Source: Aestuarierythrobacter sp037968495
GTDB taxonomy: Bacteria; Pseudomonadota; Alphaproteobacteria; Sphingomonadales; Sphingomonadaceae
Reading direction: 5' to 3'
Assembly: GCA_037968495.1 (NCBI GenBank)
Contig: JBBKVP010000054.1
Coordinates: 1 to 64,000, forward strand
Length of the DNA: 64,000 bases
Below are positions 40,692-48,807 of the stretch, piece by piece. The notes below the pieces were generated by a model that was not told the origin of the DNA, searched no databases, and saw nothing but the letters and a program-made list of their open reading frames with translations. The first letter of the stretch is position 1. Each line of letters opens with the position of its first letter. The translations under genes and the position numbers were made by a program.

Positions 40692-42392
40692 ATGATCAAG
40701 CGCATTCTCCTCCCACTCCTATGCCCCATCTTGCTGGCGGCTTGTGCCACTACGGTTCCCACACCCCTTCCGCCGCAAACTGCCGGACTGGTGAGCGCCG
40801 CCGATCCCCGCGCGGCAGAGGCTGGCGCAGAAATGTTGCGCCAAGGAGGCAGCGCCACTGATGCCGCGATTGCTACGATGCTGGCGCTGACCGTGGTCGA
40901 ACCGCAAAGCAGCGGTATTGGCGGCGGCGGTTTTTATATGCGCGGCGCCCCAGACGGAACGGTGACGACAATCGACGGTCGTGAAACCGCTCCTGCAGCG
41001 GCGGACGAAGACTGGTTTCTGGACGAGGACGGCGAATCTATCGGCTACCGCGGCGCGGTGATGACGGGCCTCAGCATCGGCGTTCCGGGCAATTTGCGCC
41101 TCGCCGAAATGGCGCACTACCAATACGGAAAGTTGGATTGGACCACCCTGTTCGCTCCCTCCATCAAACTGGCGCGGGAAGGGTTCGGGCTAAGCCCGCG
41201 CGGCTACGAATATCTTTCGCGCTATAAGGACCGTGCAAGCCGCGATCCCGAAGCCAGGGCGCTGTTTTTCGATTCCGCCGGTGAAGTGCTGCCAATCGGC
41301 ACCATGATCCGCAATCCGGACCTTGCGGAAACCCTAGAGCGGATTTCGATTTCGGGCCCGCAGTATTTTCATGGAGGTCCGCGCGGCGCAGCTCTCGCAC
41401 GGAAGGTCGCAGCCGACACCCCAAAGCCAAGCGCTATGACGGCGGCTGACATCGCTGATTACCGCGCAATGCCCCGCGATCCAGTTTGCGGCGAGTATCG
41501 CAGCTATCGGATTTGCGGGATGGGGCCGCCATCTTCAGGCGCAACGACTGTGTTCGCTATTCTCAAGCAGCTTGAGAGCTACGATCTGACAGCCCTGGGC
41601 GCGGAGAACCCGACATTCTGGCACCTGTTCGCCGAATCGCAGCGCCTCGCCTATGCCGACCGCGAGCGGTATCTAGCCGATGGCGACTTTGTCTCAGTAC
41701 CAGTGACGGGCCTGATGGACGATGACTATCTGACCGCACGTGGCAGCCTGATTGCCCCCGATGCGCGCATGGCGACCGTGTCGCATGGTGCGCCCGGAGG
41801 AGTTGCATTTGCCCCGCCCGATGGTGACGAACCAGCTGAAAACGGTACTTCGCATTTCGTCGTCGTTGACGGTGCGGGCAACGCGGTCAGCTACACCTCA
41901 ACGATTGAGGGGCCGTTTGGATCGGGACTCACGTTTGGCGGTTTTTACCTCAACAATGAACTTACCGATTTCAGCTTCACTCCAGAGAAAGACGGTCAGA
42001 AAATTGCCAACCGCGTCGAAGGCGGCAAGCGTCCGCGTAGTTCCATGTCGCCCACACTTGTCTACGGGCCGGATGGCGAATTGGTGATGGCCATTGGCGC
42101 GGCGGGCGGATCAACCATTCCTGTGCAAGTTGCGCGCGGGCTGATCGGTATGATCGACTTCGGCATGACCCCTGCAGAGGCGCTCGCATTACCAGTGCTG
42201 TTCTCGCCGGGCGACGGGATCGCCATCGAACAGGGTTCCGCACTGGAAGCGATGGCTCCGGCACTCGAAGCGCTTGGCCATAGTATCATGGCGCGAGAAC
42301 TGCCGTTGAAAGCCAATGCGGCGCGCAAGGTCAATGGCAGCTGGATTGGCGCAGCAGACCCCCGCAGCGAAGGCGTTGTTGCGCGCCCTTAG
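40692..42392 (+). CDS. ggt: Gamma-glutamyltransferase lipoprotein
   Basis: From ATG 40692 the gene gives 566 residues with a lipoprotein signal (ILLPLLCPILLAAC). GGT cleaves glutathione and gamma-glutamyl compounds after self-cleavage into two chains. The large-chain motif AATMLALTVVEPQSSGIGGG-like sequence with the substrate Arg in DGRETAP is present. The nucleophile Thr that starts the small chain is in ENGTSHFVVVDGAGN, followed by YTSTIEGPFGSG and KRPRSSMSPTLVY. It should act in the periplasm. The 10-nt gap after pyrD suggests co-transcription. Confidence 0.93.
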   Translation: MIKRILLPLLCPILLAACATTVPTPLPPQTAGLVSAADPRAAEAGAEMLRQGGSATDAAIATMLALTVVEPQSSGIGGGGFYMRGAPDGTVTTIDGRETAPAAADEDWFLDEDGESIGYRGAVMTGLSIGVPGNLRLAEMAHYQYGKLDWTTLFAPSIKLAREGFGLSPRGYEYLSRYKDRASRDPEARALFFDSAGEVLPIGTMIRNPDLAETLERISISGPQYFHGGPRGAALARKVAADTPKPSAMTAADIADYRAMPRDPVCGEYRSYRICGMGPPSSGATTVFAILKQLESYDLTALGAENPTFWHLFAESQRLAYADRERYLADGDFVSVPVTGLMDDDYLTARGSLIAPDARMATVSHGAPGGVAFAPPDGDEPAENGTSHFVVVDGAGNAVSYTSTIEGPFGSGLTFGGFYLNNELTDFSFTPEKDGQKIANRVEGGKRPRSSMSPTLVYGPDGELVMAIGAAGGSTIPVQVARGLIGMIDFGMTPAEALALPVLFSPGDGIAIEQGSALEAMAPALEALGHSIMARELPLKANAARKVNGSWIGAADPRSEGVVARP

Positions 42393-42507
42393 TCGCTGGC
42401 CCTAACCGCGATCCATAACGCGCGCCCTTGCCGCTGGAGCTGCGGAACTCTAAGCGTTACTCACCCGTAATAGCGGGACGGAATTAGCGGGACAGAGGAA
42501 CGGGTGC

Positions 42508-44316
42508 TTGGCGCAGCTTGACGAAATCGAAACAGCAAACAGTCTGGTGGAACTGTTCTATCGGCGCGCGGGCGAGAAGGGCGATGCCCCGTTCCTTGGC
42601 CGCAAGGAAGACGGTAAATGGCAGACCGAAAGCTGGGCCGAAGTTGCCGCTAAAGTCAGCATCCTTGCGGAAAATCTGCGCGGATTGGGCCTTGAGAATG
42701 GCGACCGTGTCATGCTCGTTTCGGAAAACCGCCCCGAATGGTGCATTGCCGACCTCGCTATCATGGCGGCGGGCTGCGTCACCGTGCCGGCCTACACCAC
42801 CAACACCACTCACGATCACGAACATATTCTTGAAAATTCCGGCGCGCTCGCTGTCATCGTGTCGGGCGATAAGCTGGCGAAACCGCTGCTGCCTGCCATG
42901 CTGCAGTCGGGTATTGCCGAACATCTGATCGCCATAGACGGCCAGAAACAGAGTCAGGTCGGCACGTTCCGCGGCCATAATTGGAGCGACTTGCTGACCG
43001 GCGATGCAGATGCGGCACGCAAAGCGGTCGATGCCCGCGTCGCCACCATAAAGCGCGAAGACACCGCCTGCATCATCTACACCAGCGGCACAGGCGGAGC
43101 ACCGCGCGGCGTGCTGCAGCATCACGGTGCAATCCTGTGCAATGTTGCGGGCGCTGCCGAAGTGCTGATGGAGGATTTTGGTCTCGACGAAGATGACCGG
43201 TTCCTGTCTTTCCTGCCGCTTAGCCATGCTTATGAACATTCGGGCGGGCAATTCCTGCCCATCGGCGTGGGCGCGCAAATCTACTATTCCGAAGGTCTTG
43301 AGAAGCTAGCCAGCAATATCGAGGAAGTGCGGCCAACCGTGATGGTCGTGGTCCCGCGCCTGTTCGAAGTGCTCCGTACGCGGATCATCAAGCAGATCGA
43401 AAAACAGGGCCGCGTGCCCAATTATCTGATGGACCGCGCGCTCTCGATCGGAGCGCGCAAAGCTGACGGAAAGGGCCGCATCCTCGACAAGCCGATGGAT
43501 ATGATCCTCGAAAAATCATTGCGCCCGAAAATCCGCGCGAAATTTGGCGGACGGCTTAAGGCCATGGTTTCGGGCGGTGCGCCGCTTAACCCCGAAGTCG
43601 GCATTTTCTTCGATGCGATGGGACTGACAATGCTGCAGGGCTACGGCCAGACAGAAGCTGGTCCTGTCATCAGCTGTAACCGGCCTGCAACAGGCATCAA
43701 GATGGACACTGTAGGCGCTCCGCTGCGCGGGGTTGAGGTCAAGATCGCCGAAGACGGCGAAATCCTCTGCCGCGGCGAATTGGTGATGCATGGCTATTGG
43801 CAGAATGCTGCAGAGACGAAGCGCACGCTGATAGATGGCTGGCTACATACTGGCGATATTGGTCATCTGGACAACAAGGGCCGCATCGTGATCACCGACC
43901 GCAAGAAGGATATGATCGTCAATGATAAGGGCGACAATGTCGCGCCTCAGAAAATCGAGGGCATGCTGACACTACAGCCCGAAATCGCGCAGGCGATGGT
44001 GGCAGGCGACAAGCGGCCCTATCTGGTTGGATTGATCGTGCCGGACGCTGAATGGGCGCTTGAATGGGCGCAAAAGAACGACGAAAAATTCGACATGACC
44101 GCGCTGCAAGACCTACCCGCATTCCGCAGCGCCGTGAGGGGCGCGCTCGACCGCGTGAACAAGAATGTGTCGGTAGTAGAAAAAGTGCGCCAGTTCGAAT
44201 TCGCCAACGAGCCGTTCTCCATTGAAAATGAAGAAATGACGCCGAGCCTCAAGATCCGCCGCCACAAAATCCGCGAACGGTATCAGCCGAAGCTGGACGG
44301 GCTTTACCGGAGTTAA
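42508..44316 (+). CDS. AMP-dependent acyl-CoA synthetase (long-chain fatty acid type)
   Basis: The 602-residue enzyme starts at TTG 42508, behind AGAGGAA. It should activate fatty acids to acyl-CoA through an acyl-AMP. Motifs are IIYTSGTGGAPRGVLQHHGA (the A3 loop, where the usual TTGxPKG is TGGAPRG), LSFLPLSHAYEHSGG, MLQGYGQTEAGPVIS, WLHTGDIGHLD and ITDRKKDMIVNDKGDNVAP. It resembles FAA1-type long-chain ligases. Cytoplasmic or membrane-peripheral. The K-to-R and T-to-G changes in the A3 loop are unusual but conservative. No beta-oxidation gene is nearby. Confidence 0.9.
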   Translation: MAQLDEIETANSLVELFYRRAGEKGDAPFLGRKEDGKWQTESWAEVAAKVSILAENLRGLGLENGDRVMLVSENRPEWCIADLAIMAAGCVTVPAYTTNTTHDHEHILENSGALAVIVSGDKLAKPLLPAMLQSGIAEHLIAIDGQKQSQVGTFRGHNWSDLLTGDADAARKAVDARVATIKREDTACIIYTSGTGGAPRGVLQHHGAILCNVAGAAEVLMEDFGLDEDDRFLSFLPLSHAYEHSGGQFLPIGVGAQIYYSEGLEKLASNIEEVRPTVMVVVPRLFEVLRTRIIKQIEKQGRVPNYLMDRALSIGARKADGKGRILDKPMDMILEKSLRPKIRAKFGGRLKAMVSGGAPLNPEVGIFFDAMGLTMLQGYGQTEAGPVISCNRPATGIKMDTVGAPLRGVEVKIAEDGEILCRGELVMHGYWQNAAETKRTLIDGWLHTGDIGHLDNKGRIVITDRKKDMIVNDKGDNVAPQKIEGMLTLQPEIAQAMVAGDKRPYLVGLIVPDAEWALEWAQKNDEKFDMTALQDLPAFRSAVRGALDRVNKNVSVVEKVRQFEFANEPFSIENEEMTPSLKIRRHKIRERYQPKLDGLYRS

Positions 44317-44582
44317 GCTGCACGCCGCTTTCGATATTGGCCGAGTTTGCCGCTAAGTTTCTTGAACGCTTGGCCCAACTCGCCTTCAAAATTCTCTGCT
44401 TCTTTTTGAGTGACGGTCCAGCGCTCATCTGAGGGGATATTCGAACGAAAGGCCGTGAGATCAAGTATCACAACCCAATGTCCATTGCGATCGGTGATCG
44501 TAGTAGCCGCTCCGTGAGCAAGAAACTGTTGCTGCTTCTCAACTTTTTGCCAAGATTCGAGCGCCTTCTTGAACGCCAGAAT
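44317..44582 (-). pseudogene. Small coding-like frame without a canonical start
   Basis: On the minus strand a frame opens after TAA at 44585 and ends at TAA 44317. It reads ILAFKKALESWQKVEKQQQF, then AHGAATTITDRNGHWVVIL and DLTAFRSNIPSDERWTVTQK, with a helical basic tail. It looks like real protein of about 87 residues, yet has no ATG, GTG or TTG before the middle. Either it uses ATT 44582 (with AGAAG upstream) or it is the 3' end of a decayed gene. From 44586 to 44708 I see nothing. The DNA is A+T-richer than its surroundings. Function unknown. Confidence 0.4.
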
Positions 44583-44708
44583 TTACTTCTGTGTGCCACC
44601 GGCCTGTTCAGCTCGCGCAAAGCAATCCAAACAAGACCCACGCTATTGATTGATCTGTGAGGTTTGCTCGATAGTCATGGAAGGTCAGTAAACCGACGAT
44701 ACTCAAAT

Positions 44709-45236
44709 TCAAGCCCTCTCAGCCTCAATAAACTCAGGGTAGAAGCTTGGTTCGCGGTCGGACCAGCCGGGCGCGGTTGCGGCCGCTTCGCTCAGGCTTT
44801 GGAGCAAGTCTTTGCGGCGGTCCGGGCGGATTTGCGGCAGAGCAGCAGCGCCGCAGAACGCGCTGGGCAACCAAGGGCGGATATCCGCGCCAAGCAAACG
44901 CTCATACAAAAAGCGGAAGGCAGAGAAGCTGGCAATGCGTTCTTGTGCGAGGTCAAATGCGGCAACGCGCATTAGCTTGCCCATGAAACCTTCAATTTGG
45001 TCGAAGCCGGTTTCAGCTGGGATGTCTTCGCGAAGGCCTTTGAGTTCCTGATAGGTGACATACTGGCTGCGGATTGCGGCGCTTTCAGCGGCGTCGCGGG
45101 CCCATAGTTTGAATGCATCCTGACGCCCCAGACCAATGTCGAGACTGCGGCGAATGTAACGCTGCTCTGCCGCATCAAAGCTAGCGAATTCACGCATTTC
45201 CGCGATAGTCATCGAAACAGTGCCTGTGGTTGCCAT
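44709..45236 (-). CDS. Hypothetical cytoplasmic protein
   Basis: From ATG 45236 the gene gives 175 residues; the longer start at 45251 adds five. It is mostly helical and charged (YIRRSLDIGLGRQDAFKLWA, FMGKLMRVAAFDLAQERIA, FRFLYERLLGADIRPWL), with a low-complexity Ala-rich region near 150. No signal, membrane segment or recognised domain. It lies 75 nt behind the ThiS-ThiG gene on the same strand, so co-expression is possible. Function unknown. Confidence 0.6.
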   Translation of the reverse strand: MATTGTVSMTIAEMREFASFDAAEQRYIRRSLDIGLGRQDAFKLWARDAAESAAIRSQYVTYQELKGLREDIPAETGFDQIEGFMGKLMRVAAFDLAQERIASFSAFRFLYERLLGADIRPWLPSAFCGAAALPQIRPDRRKDLLQSLSEAAATAPGWSDREPSFYPEFIEAERA

Positions 45237-45326
45237 GTGTCTTACCCTCAAATCACCCCGATTGGTGTCTGAGAACCGGTCTGCGCGAATATGGTTAGCG
45301 TTAGGTAAACGCCGGGCACAATTATG

Positions 45327-46322
45327 TCAGATGAGGCCAGCCAAAGGCGAGCTGGGGTCAGCATATTTGCGCGTTCCCATGCGTCCTGAGAGATAGGCGT
45401 CGCGCCCGGCCTGAACGGCGAGCTTCATTGCGCGGGCCATGCGGATCGGGTCTTTCGCTTCGGCAATCGCGGTGTTCATCAGCACGCCATCACAGCCGAG
45501 TTCCATCGCCACGGCTGCGTCGCTTGCTGTGCCAACACCAGCATCTACCAGCACCGGCACGCTCGCGCCTTCGACGATCAGACGGATGGTGACGCGGTTC
45601 TGGATGCCAAGTCCGCTACCAATTGGCGCGCCGAGCGGCATTACTGCGACTGCACCCGCTTCTTCGAGCTGCTTCGCGGCAATTGGATCGTCGGTGCAAT
45701 AGACCATCGGCTTGAAGCCCTCGCCTGCAAGCACTTCGGTTGCTTTCAATGTCTCGCGCATGTCGGGATAGAGCGTGCGCGCTTCGCCGAGTACTTCTAG
45801 CTTCACCAAGTCCCAGCCGCCCGCTTCCCGTGCCAGCCGCAAAGTGCGGATCGCGTCGTCGGCAGTGAAGCACCCAGCTGTATTGGGCAGGTAGACTGTC
45901 TTTTTCGGATCAATGAAGTCCGTCAGCATTGGAGCCTTCGGGTCTGTTACATTCACACGGCGCACCGCAACAGTGACGATTTCGGCTCCGCTCGCCTCTA
46001 GCGCAGCAGCGTTCTGCTCGAAGTCCTTATACTTGCCGGTTCCCACAATCAGGCGCGATCTGAAGGTATGACCAGCGACTGACCAAGTGTCATCAGCCTG
46101 CCTATCGCTTTGGCCCCCGCCAACGAAATGGACGATTTCCAGCGCATCACCATCGGCCAACATCACATCAGCCAACTGCGAGCGCGGCGCGATCACAGCA
46201 TTGTGCTCGACCGCCACCTTGGCAGAATCGAGCTCCATCAGACGAACCAGATCGGCGATGGATGAACCGGCGGGTGCGGAATGCGCATCGCCATTGACGG
46301 TGAGTTTCAGTGAAGCGGCCAT
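45327..46322 (-). CDS. ThiS-ThiG fusion: sulfur carrier joined to thiazole synthase
   Basis: One frame of 331 residues contains both proteins. Residues 1 to about 68 are ThiS: LKLTVNGDAHSAPAGSSIAD, with the end EIVHFVGGG carrying the Gly-Gly that is normally thiocarboxylated. From about 80 on it is ThiG: FRSRLIVGTGKYKDF, VTVAVRRVNV, KLEVLGEARTLYPD with the catalytic Lys, PLGAPIGSGLGI and LVDAGVGTASDAAVAMELG. ThiG makes the thiazole ring of thiamine. In the fusion the Gly-Gly is not a free C-terminus, so cleavage or a different sulfur route is required. It lies 19 nt behind the MerC-like gene. No TPP riboswitch is visible upstream. Confidence 0.92.
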   Translation of the reverse strand: MAASLKLTVNGDAHSAPAGSSIADLVRLMELDSAKVAVEHNAVIAPRSQLADVMLADGDALEIVHFVGGGQSDRQADDTWSVAGHTFRSRLIVGTGKYKDFEQNAAALEASGAEIVTVAVRRVNVTDPKAPMLTDFIDPKKTVYLPNTAGCFTADDAIRTLRLAREAGGWDLVKLEVLGEARTLYPDMRETLKATEVLAGEGFKPMVYCTDDPIAAKQLEEAGAVAVMPLGAPIGSGLGIQNRVTIRLIVEGASVPVLVDAGVGTASDAAVAMELGCDGVLMNTAIAEAKDPIRMARAMKLAVQAGRDAYLSGRMGTRKYADPSSPLAGLI

Positions 46323-46341
46323 AAAGGCCAGATAGCGCGTG

Positions 46342-46725
46342 CTACGCGCTGCGCAAGTTGATGATGTGCGCTGCGGCCACCAAAACGACACCGGCAATGG
46401 TCAAAAGCGCCTCGGCAGGGCCGTGTTCCACGGTCAATGCTGAGGCCATCAAGGCCAAGCCCGAGACCCCCAGCATAATCGGCGTAGCGCGGCGATGCCT
46501 GAGTGCGCCCATGCCAACGGCGAGCCCGCCGATTATCACAGCAATGGCAAGTCCAGCCTCGTGGAACTGTGGCGCAAAGAAAATGCCGCCGCTCGCGCCC
46601 ACAAGTGCGATAAGCGCAAGACCCGCAATGCAATGCGCCGCGCAAAGTGCAGACAAAACGACTCCGGCACGGTCCAGCCAATGGCGGACAGGGCGGGAGC
46701 CCGAAGGAAGCATTGCTTGCGACAT
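46342..46725 (-). CDS. MerC domain membrane protein
   Basis: The 127-residue protein has four transmembrane segments. The MerC motif LSALCAAHCIAGLALI carries the Cys pair CxxxC in the first helix, and the rest is hydrophobic (GLAIAVIIGGLAVGMGAL, LLTIAGVVLVAAAH). Classical MerC moves Hg(II), but chromosomal homologues without mer genes may handle other metals such as zinc. A Zur-like palindrome lies about 18 nt upstream of its ATG, which would fit a zinc role. It precedes the ThiS-ThiG gene in a likely operon. Confidence 0.85.
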   Translation of the reverse strand: MSQAMLPSGSRPVRHWLDRAGVVLSALCAAHCIAGLALIALVGASGGIFFAPQFHEAGLAIAVIIGGLAVGMGALRHRRATPIMLGVSGLALMASALTVEHGPAEALLTIAGVVLVAAAHIINLRSA

Positions 46726-46742
46726 CTCGCCCTATCTATGAT

Positions 46743-46757
46743 ATGTTGTATCATAAC
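46743..46757 (-). promoter_or_regulatory. Possible Zur/Fur-type operator upstream of merC-like gene
   Basis: On the plus strand ATGTTGTATCATAAC resembles the GTTATANNATAAC-type Zur site of proteobacteria, with imperfect dyad symmetry (arms GTTGTA/CATAAC). It lies between the divergent merC-like and ctaA genes, 18 nt from the merC start. Assignment is by eye against remembered consensus, so it needs a proper motif scan. Confidence 0.35.
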
Positions 46758-46822
46758 GCAAGATACAGTGATCGAGAATTTGATCCTTGCGATTTGCATC
46801 TCGCGGTATCATTTGGACAAAC

Positions 46823-47896
46823 ATGGTCGCAACCACTCTTCAAAGAAACGCCGCGTCAACGATTGGAAGCGTAACTGCGCGCCCTGTCGCAATCGCCAAT
46901 TGGCTGCTGTTTGTTGCCGTGATGGTGTTGATCATGGTTGCGGTCGGCGGGATAACCCGGCTGACAGAATCCGGCCTGTCGATAACCCAGTGGGATCCAA
47001 TCACCGGCGCGATCCCTCCGCTGAACGAGGCGCAATGGCTGGCCGAGTTTGAGCTATATCGCGCTACGCCTGAGTTCATCAACGAATCGGGCCCGGCCGG
47101 AATGGATCTGGCGGCGTTCAAATTCATCTATTTCTGGGAGTGGTTCCACCGCCTGTGGGGCCGCTTGATCGGTCTCGCATTCGCCCTGCCGCTCGCATGG
47201 TTCTGGATCAAGCGGGCAATTCCTGCCGGATATAAGCCGCGTCTTCTGGCGCTCCTCGCGCTGGGCGGAATGCAGGGCGTGTTTGGCTGGTATATGGTCC
47301 GCTCCGGCCTGTCGGGCACTATGACCGATGTGAGCCATTTCTGGCTTTCGATCCATTTGCTCACAGCATTCTTCACATTGGGCGGCCTTACGTGGACTGC
47401 GCTCGATTTGCGCTCGTTGAACCGCAATCCGGCGTCGAGGCCTGCGCGGCTGACGGGTATCGTTTGGATCGCGGGCGCTATCCTGTTCGTCCAAATGTTG
47501 CTCGGCGCATGGGTCGCTGGCCTTAATGCGGGGCTTGCCTCGGACAGCTGGCCGCTGATGCAGGGCCGCTTCGTGCCCGAGTGGGATGATGCGCGCGGAT
47601 TGTTCTGGGGCCTGACCCATGACCCATACCTACTCCACTTCGTGCACCGCTGGTGGGCGTGGGTAGCAGTGGCAGCGCTCGTCATCATGGCGCGCAAAGT
47701 GAAGCCAATTGACCGCCGCGCGTCCATCGCCATCCATTCGGCTTTCGGAACACAGATTTTGCTCGGGATTGCGACTGTTATGACCGGCGTCGCCCTTTGG
47801 CTCGCCGTTGCGCACCAAGTGGTTGGTGCATTGCTCGTAATCGCTTTTGCCTTGGGCGCGCATGCTTTGGGCCGATGCGAAGCGAGTAAATTGTGA
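46823..47896 (+). CDS. ctaA: Heme A synthase
   Basis: CtaA (COX15 family) oxidises heme O to heme A for cytochrome oxidase in the inner membrane. From ATG 46823 it has 357 residues and about eight helices. Motifs are GGITRLTESGLSITQWDPIT, FIYFWEWFHRLWGRLIG with conserved His, GLSGTMTDVSHFWLSIHLLT, ANAGLASDSWPLMQGR-like sequence (GLNAGLASDSWPLMQGRF) and FVHRWWAWVA with the second His pair, then TGVALWLAVAHQVVGALL. The stop overlaps a small downstream frame by 4 nt. Confidence 0.95.
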   Translation: MVATTLQRNAASTIGSVTARPVAIANWLLFVAVMVLIMVAVGGITRLTESGLSITQWDPITGAIPPLNEAQWLAEFELYRATPEFINESGPAGMDLAAFKFIYFWEWFHRLWGRLIGLAFALPLAWFWIKRAIPAGYKPRLLALLALGGMQGVFGWYMVRSGLSGTMTDVSHFWLSIHLLTAFFTLGGLTWTALDLRSLNRNPASRPARLTGIVWIAGAILFVQMLLGAWVAGLNAGLASDSWPLMQGRFVPEWDDARGLFWGLTHDPYLLHFVHRWWAWVAVAALVIMARKVKPIDRRASIAIHSAFGTQILLGIATVMTGVALWLAVAHQVVGALLVIAFALGAHALGRCEASKL

Positions 47897-48159
47897 CATC
47901 GACCTCGAGCCGCAAAGCAATTCAAGTGGGTGCCAGTTTACCGCCCGCTGACCTCTTCTGTCCTGCCGAGTCGGATCGCACCGACCAGCAAACGATTAGC
48001 CTGCCGAACGGGAAGGAAGGTAAAATTGAAATCAGATTCCTAGGCGAAGGATCGCAGAAAACCGGCCTGATGGGCCGCGCAGAGCGCAGCATTACGACCA
48101 CTTTGGAAGGCTCGATCCGCCATTCAACCGAGCTTTGGAGCCTTGTCCCACAAGGCTAG
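47893..48159 (+). CDS. Small hypothetical protein after ctaA
   Basis: The frame starts at GTG 47893, overlapping the ctaA stop (GTGA), and gives 88 residues. It has a polar, partly beta-like composition (LPNGKEGKIEIRFLGEGSQK) with a single Cys, no membrane segment and no recognised domain. The coupling to ctaA and an 8-bp hairpin around the stop (AGCCTTGT-ccc-ACAAGGCT, no T run) argue for a real gene, but it may also be read-through sequence. Confidence 0.45.
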   Translation: MTSTSSRKAIQVGASLPPADLFCPAESDRTDQQTISLPNGKEGKIEIRFLGEGSQKTGLMGRAERSITTTLEGSIRHSTELWSLVPQG

Positions 48160-48327
48160 CTTCTAACGCCCACCTTCATGAACGGTATTATTTTACCTCC
48201 GCGCAAAAGCCCGATTTGCTTGACTTACAGCCGCTTTGCGTCAAAAGCGCGCCCATTCAGGCATTCTTTGATCGGGCTCTGATCGAGTGCGCCTATTTAT
48301 TTGTAAGCGAATCTAAGGACCAAAGCC

Positions 48328-48807
48328 ATGAAGGCTCTCACCAAGGTCACCCGGTCGATTAAACCCGCCGAGGTGGAAAAGAACTGGCATATTATTGATG
48401 CCGAAGGTCTGGTTACAGGCCGTCTCGCGGTGATCATCGCGAATCTGCTACGCGGCAAGCATAAGCCAAGCTACACCCCGCACGTCGATTGCGGCGATCA
48501 CGTGATCGTCCTCAATGCGGGCAAGGTAGCTTTCACCGGCAACAAGATGACCGGCAAAGTTTATTACAAGCACACCGGCTATGTCGGCGGCATCAAGGAA
48601 ACAACACCTGCGAAAATTCTCGAAGGTCGTTTCCCCGAGCGCGTGATTGAAAAAGCTGTCGAGCGCATGATCCCGCGCGGCCCACTCGGCCGTGCGCAGA
48701 TGAAGGCGCTTCACCTCTATAACGGTACCGAGCATCCACATGAGGGCCAGAAGCCCACAGTGATGGATGTTGCTTCGATGAACCGCAAGAACAAGGCTGT
48801 TAAATGA
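48328..48807 (+). CDS. rplM: 50S ribosomal protein L13
   Basis: The 159-residue protein has the L13 pattern: KNWHIIDAEGLVTGRLAVII, RGKHKPSYTPHVDCGDHVI, NKMTGKVYYKHTGYVGGIKE and MIPRGPLGRAQMKALHLYNG. It is an early assembly protein of the large subunit. It overlaps rpsI by 4 nt, the conserved L13-S9 order. The 168-nt upstream region contains CTTGACTT (48216-48223), a likely -35, but I cannot place a good -10. Confidence 0.97.
   Translation: MKALTKVTRSIKPAEVEKNWHIIDAEGLVTGRLAVIIANLLRGKHKPSYTPHVDCGDHVIVLNAGKVAFTGNKMTGKVYYKHTGYVGGIKETTPAKILEGRFPERVIEKAVERMIPRGPLGRAQMKALHLYNGTEHPHEGQKPTVMDVASMNRKNKAVK

Noticed and set aside
42484..43278. 264-codon open frame on the minus strand
   Set aside because: It lies fully antisense to the acyl-CoA ligase, whose motifs are complete, and its product has no recognisable features.
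46323..46341. TPP riboswitch before the ThiS-ThiG gene
   Set aside because: Only 19 nt separate it from the MerC-like gene, and no THI-box sequence is visible there or before that gene.
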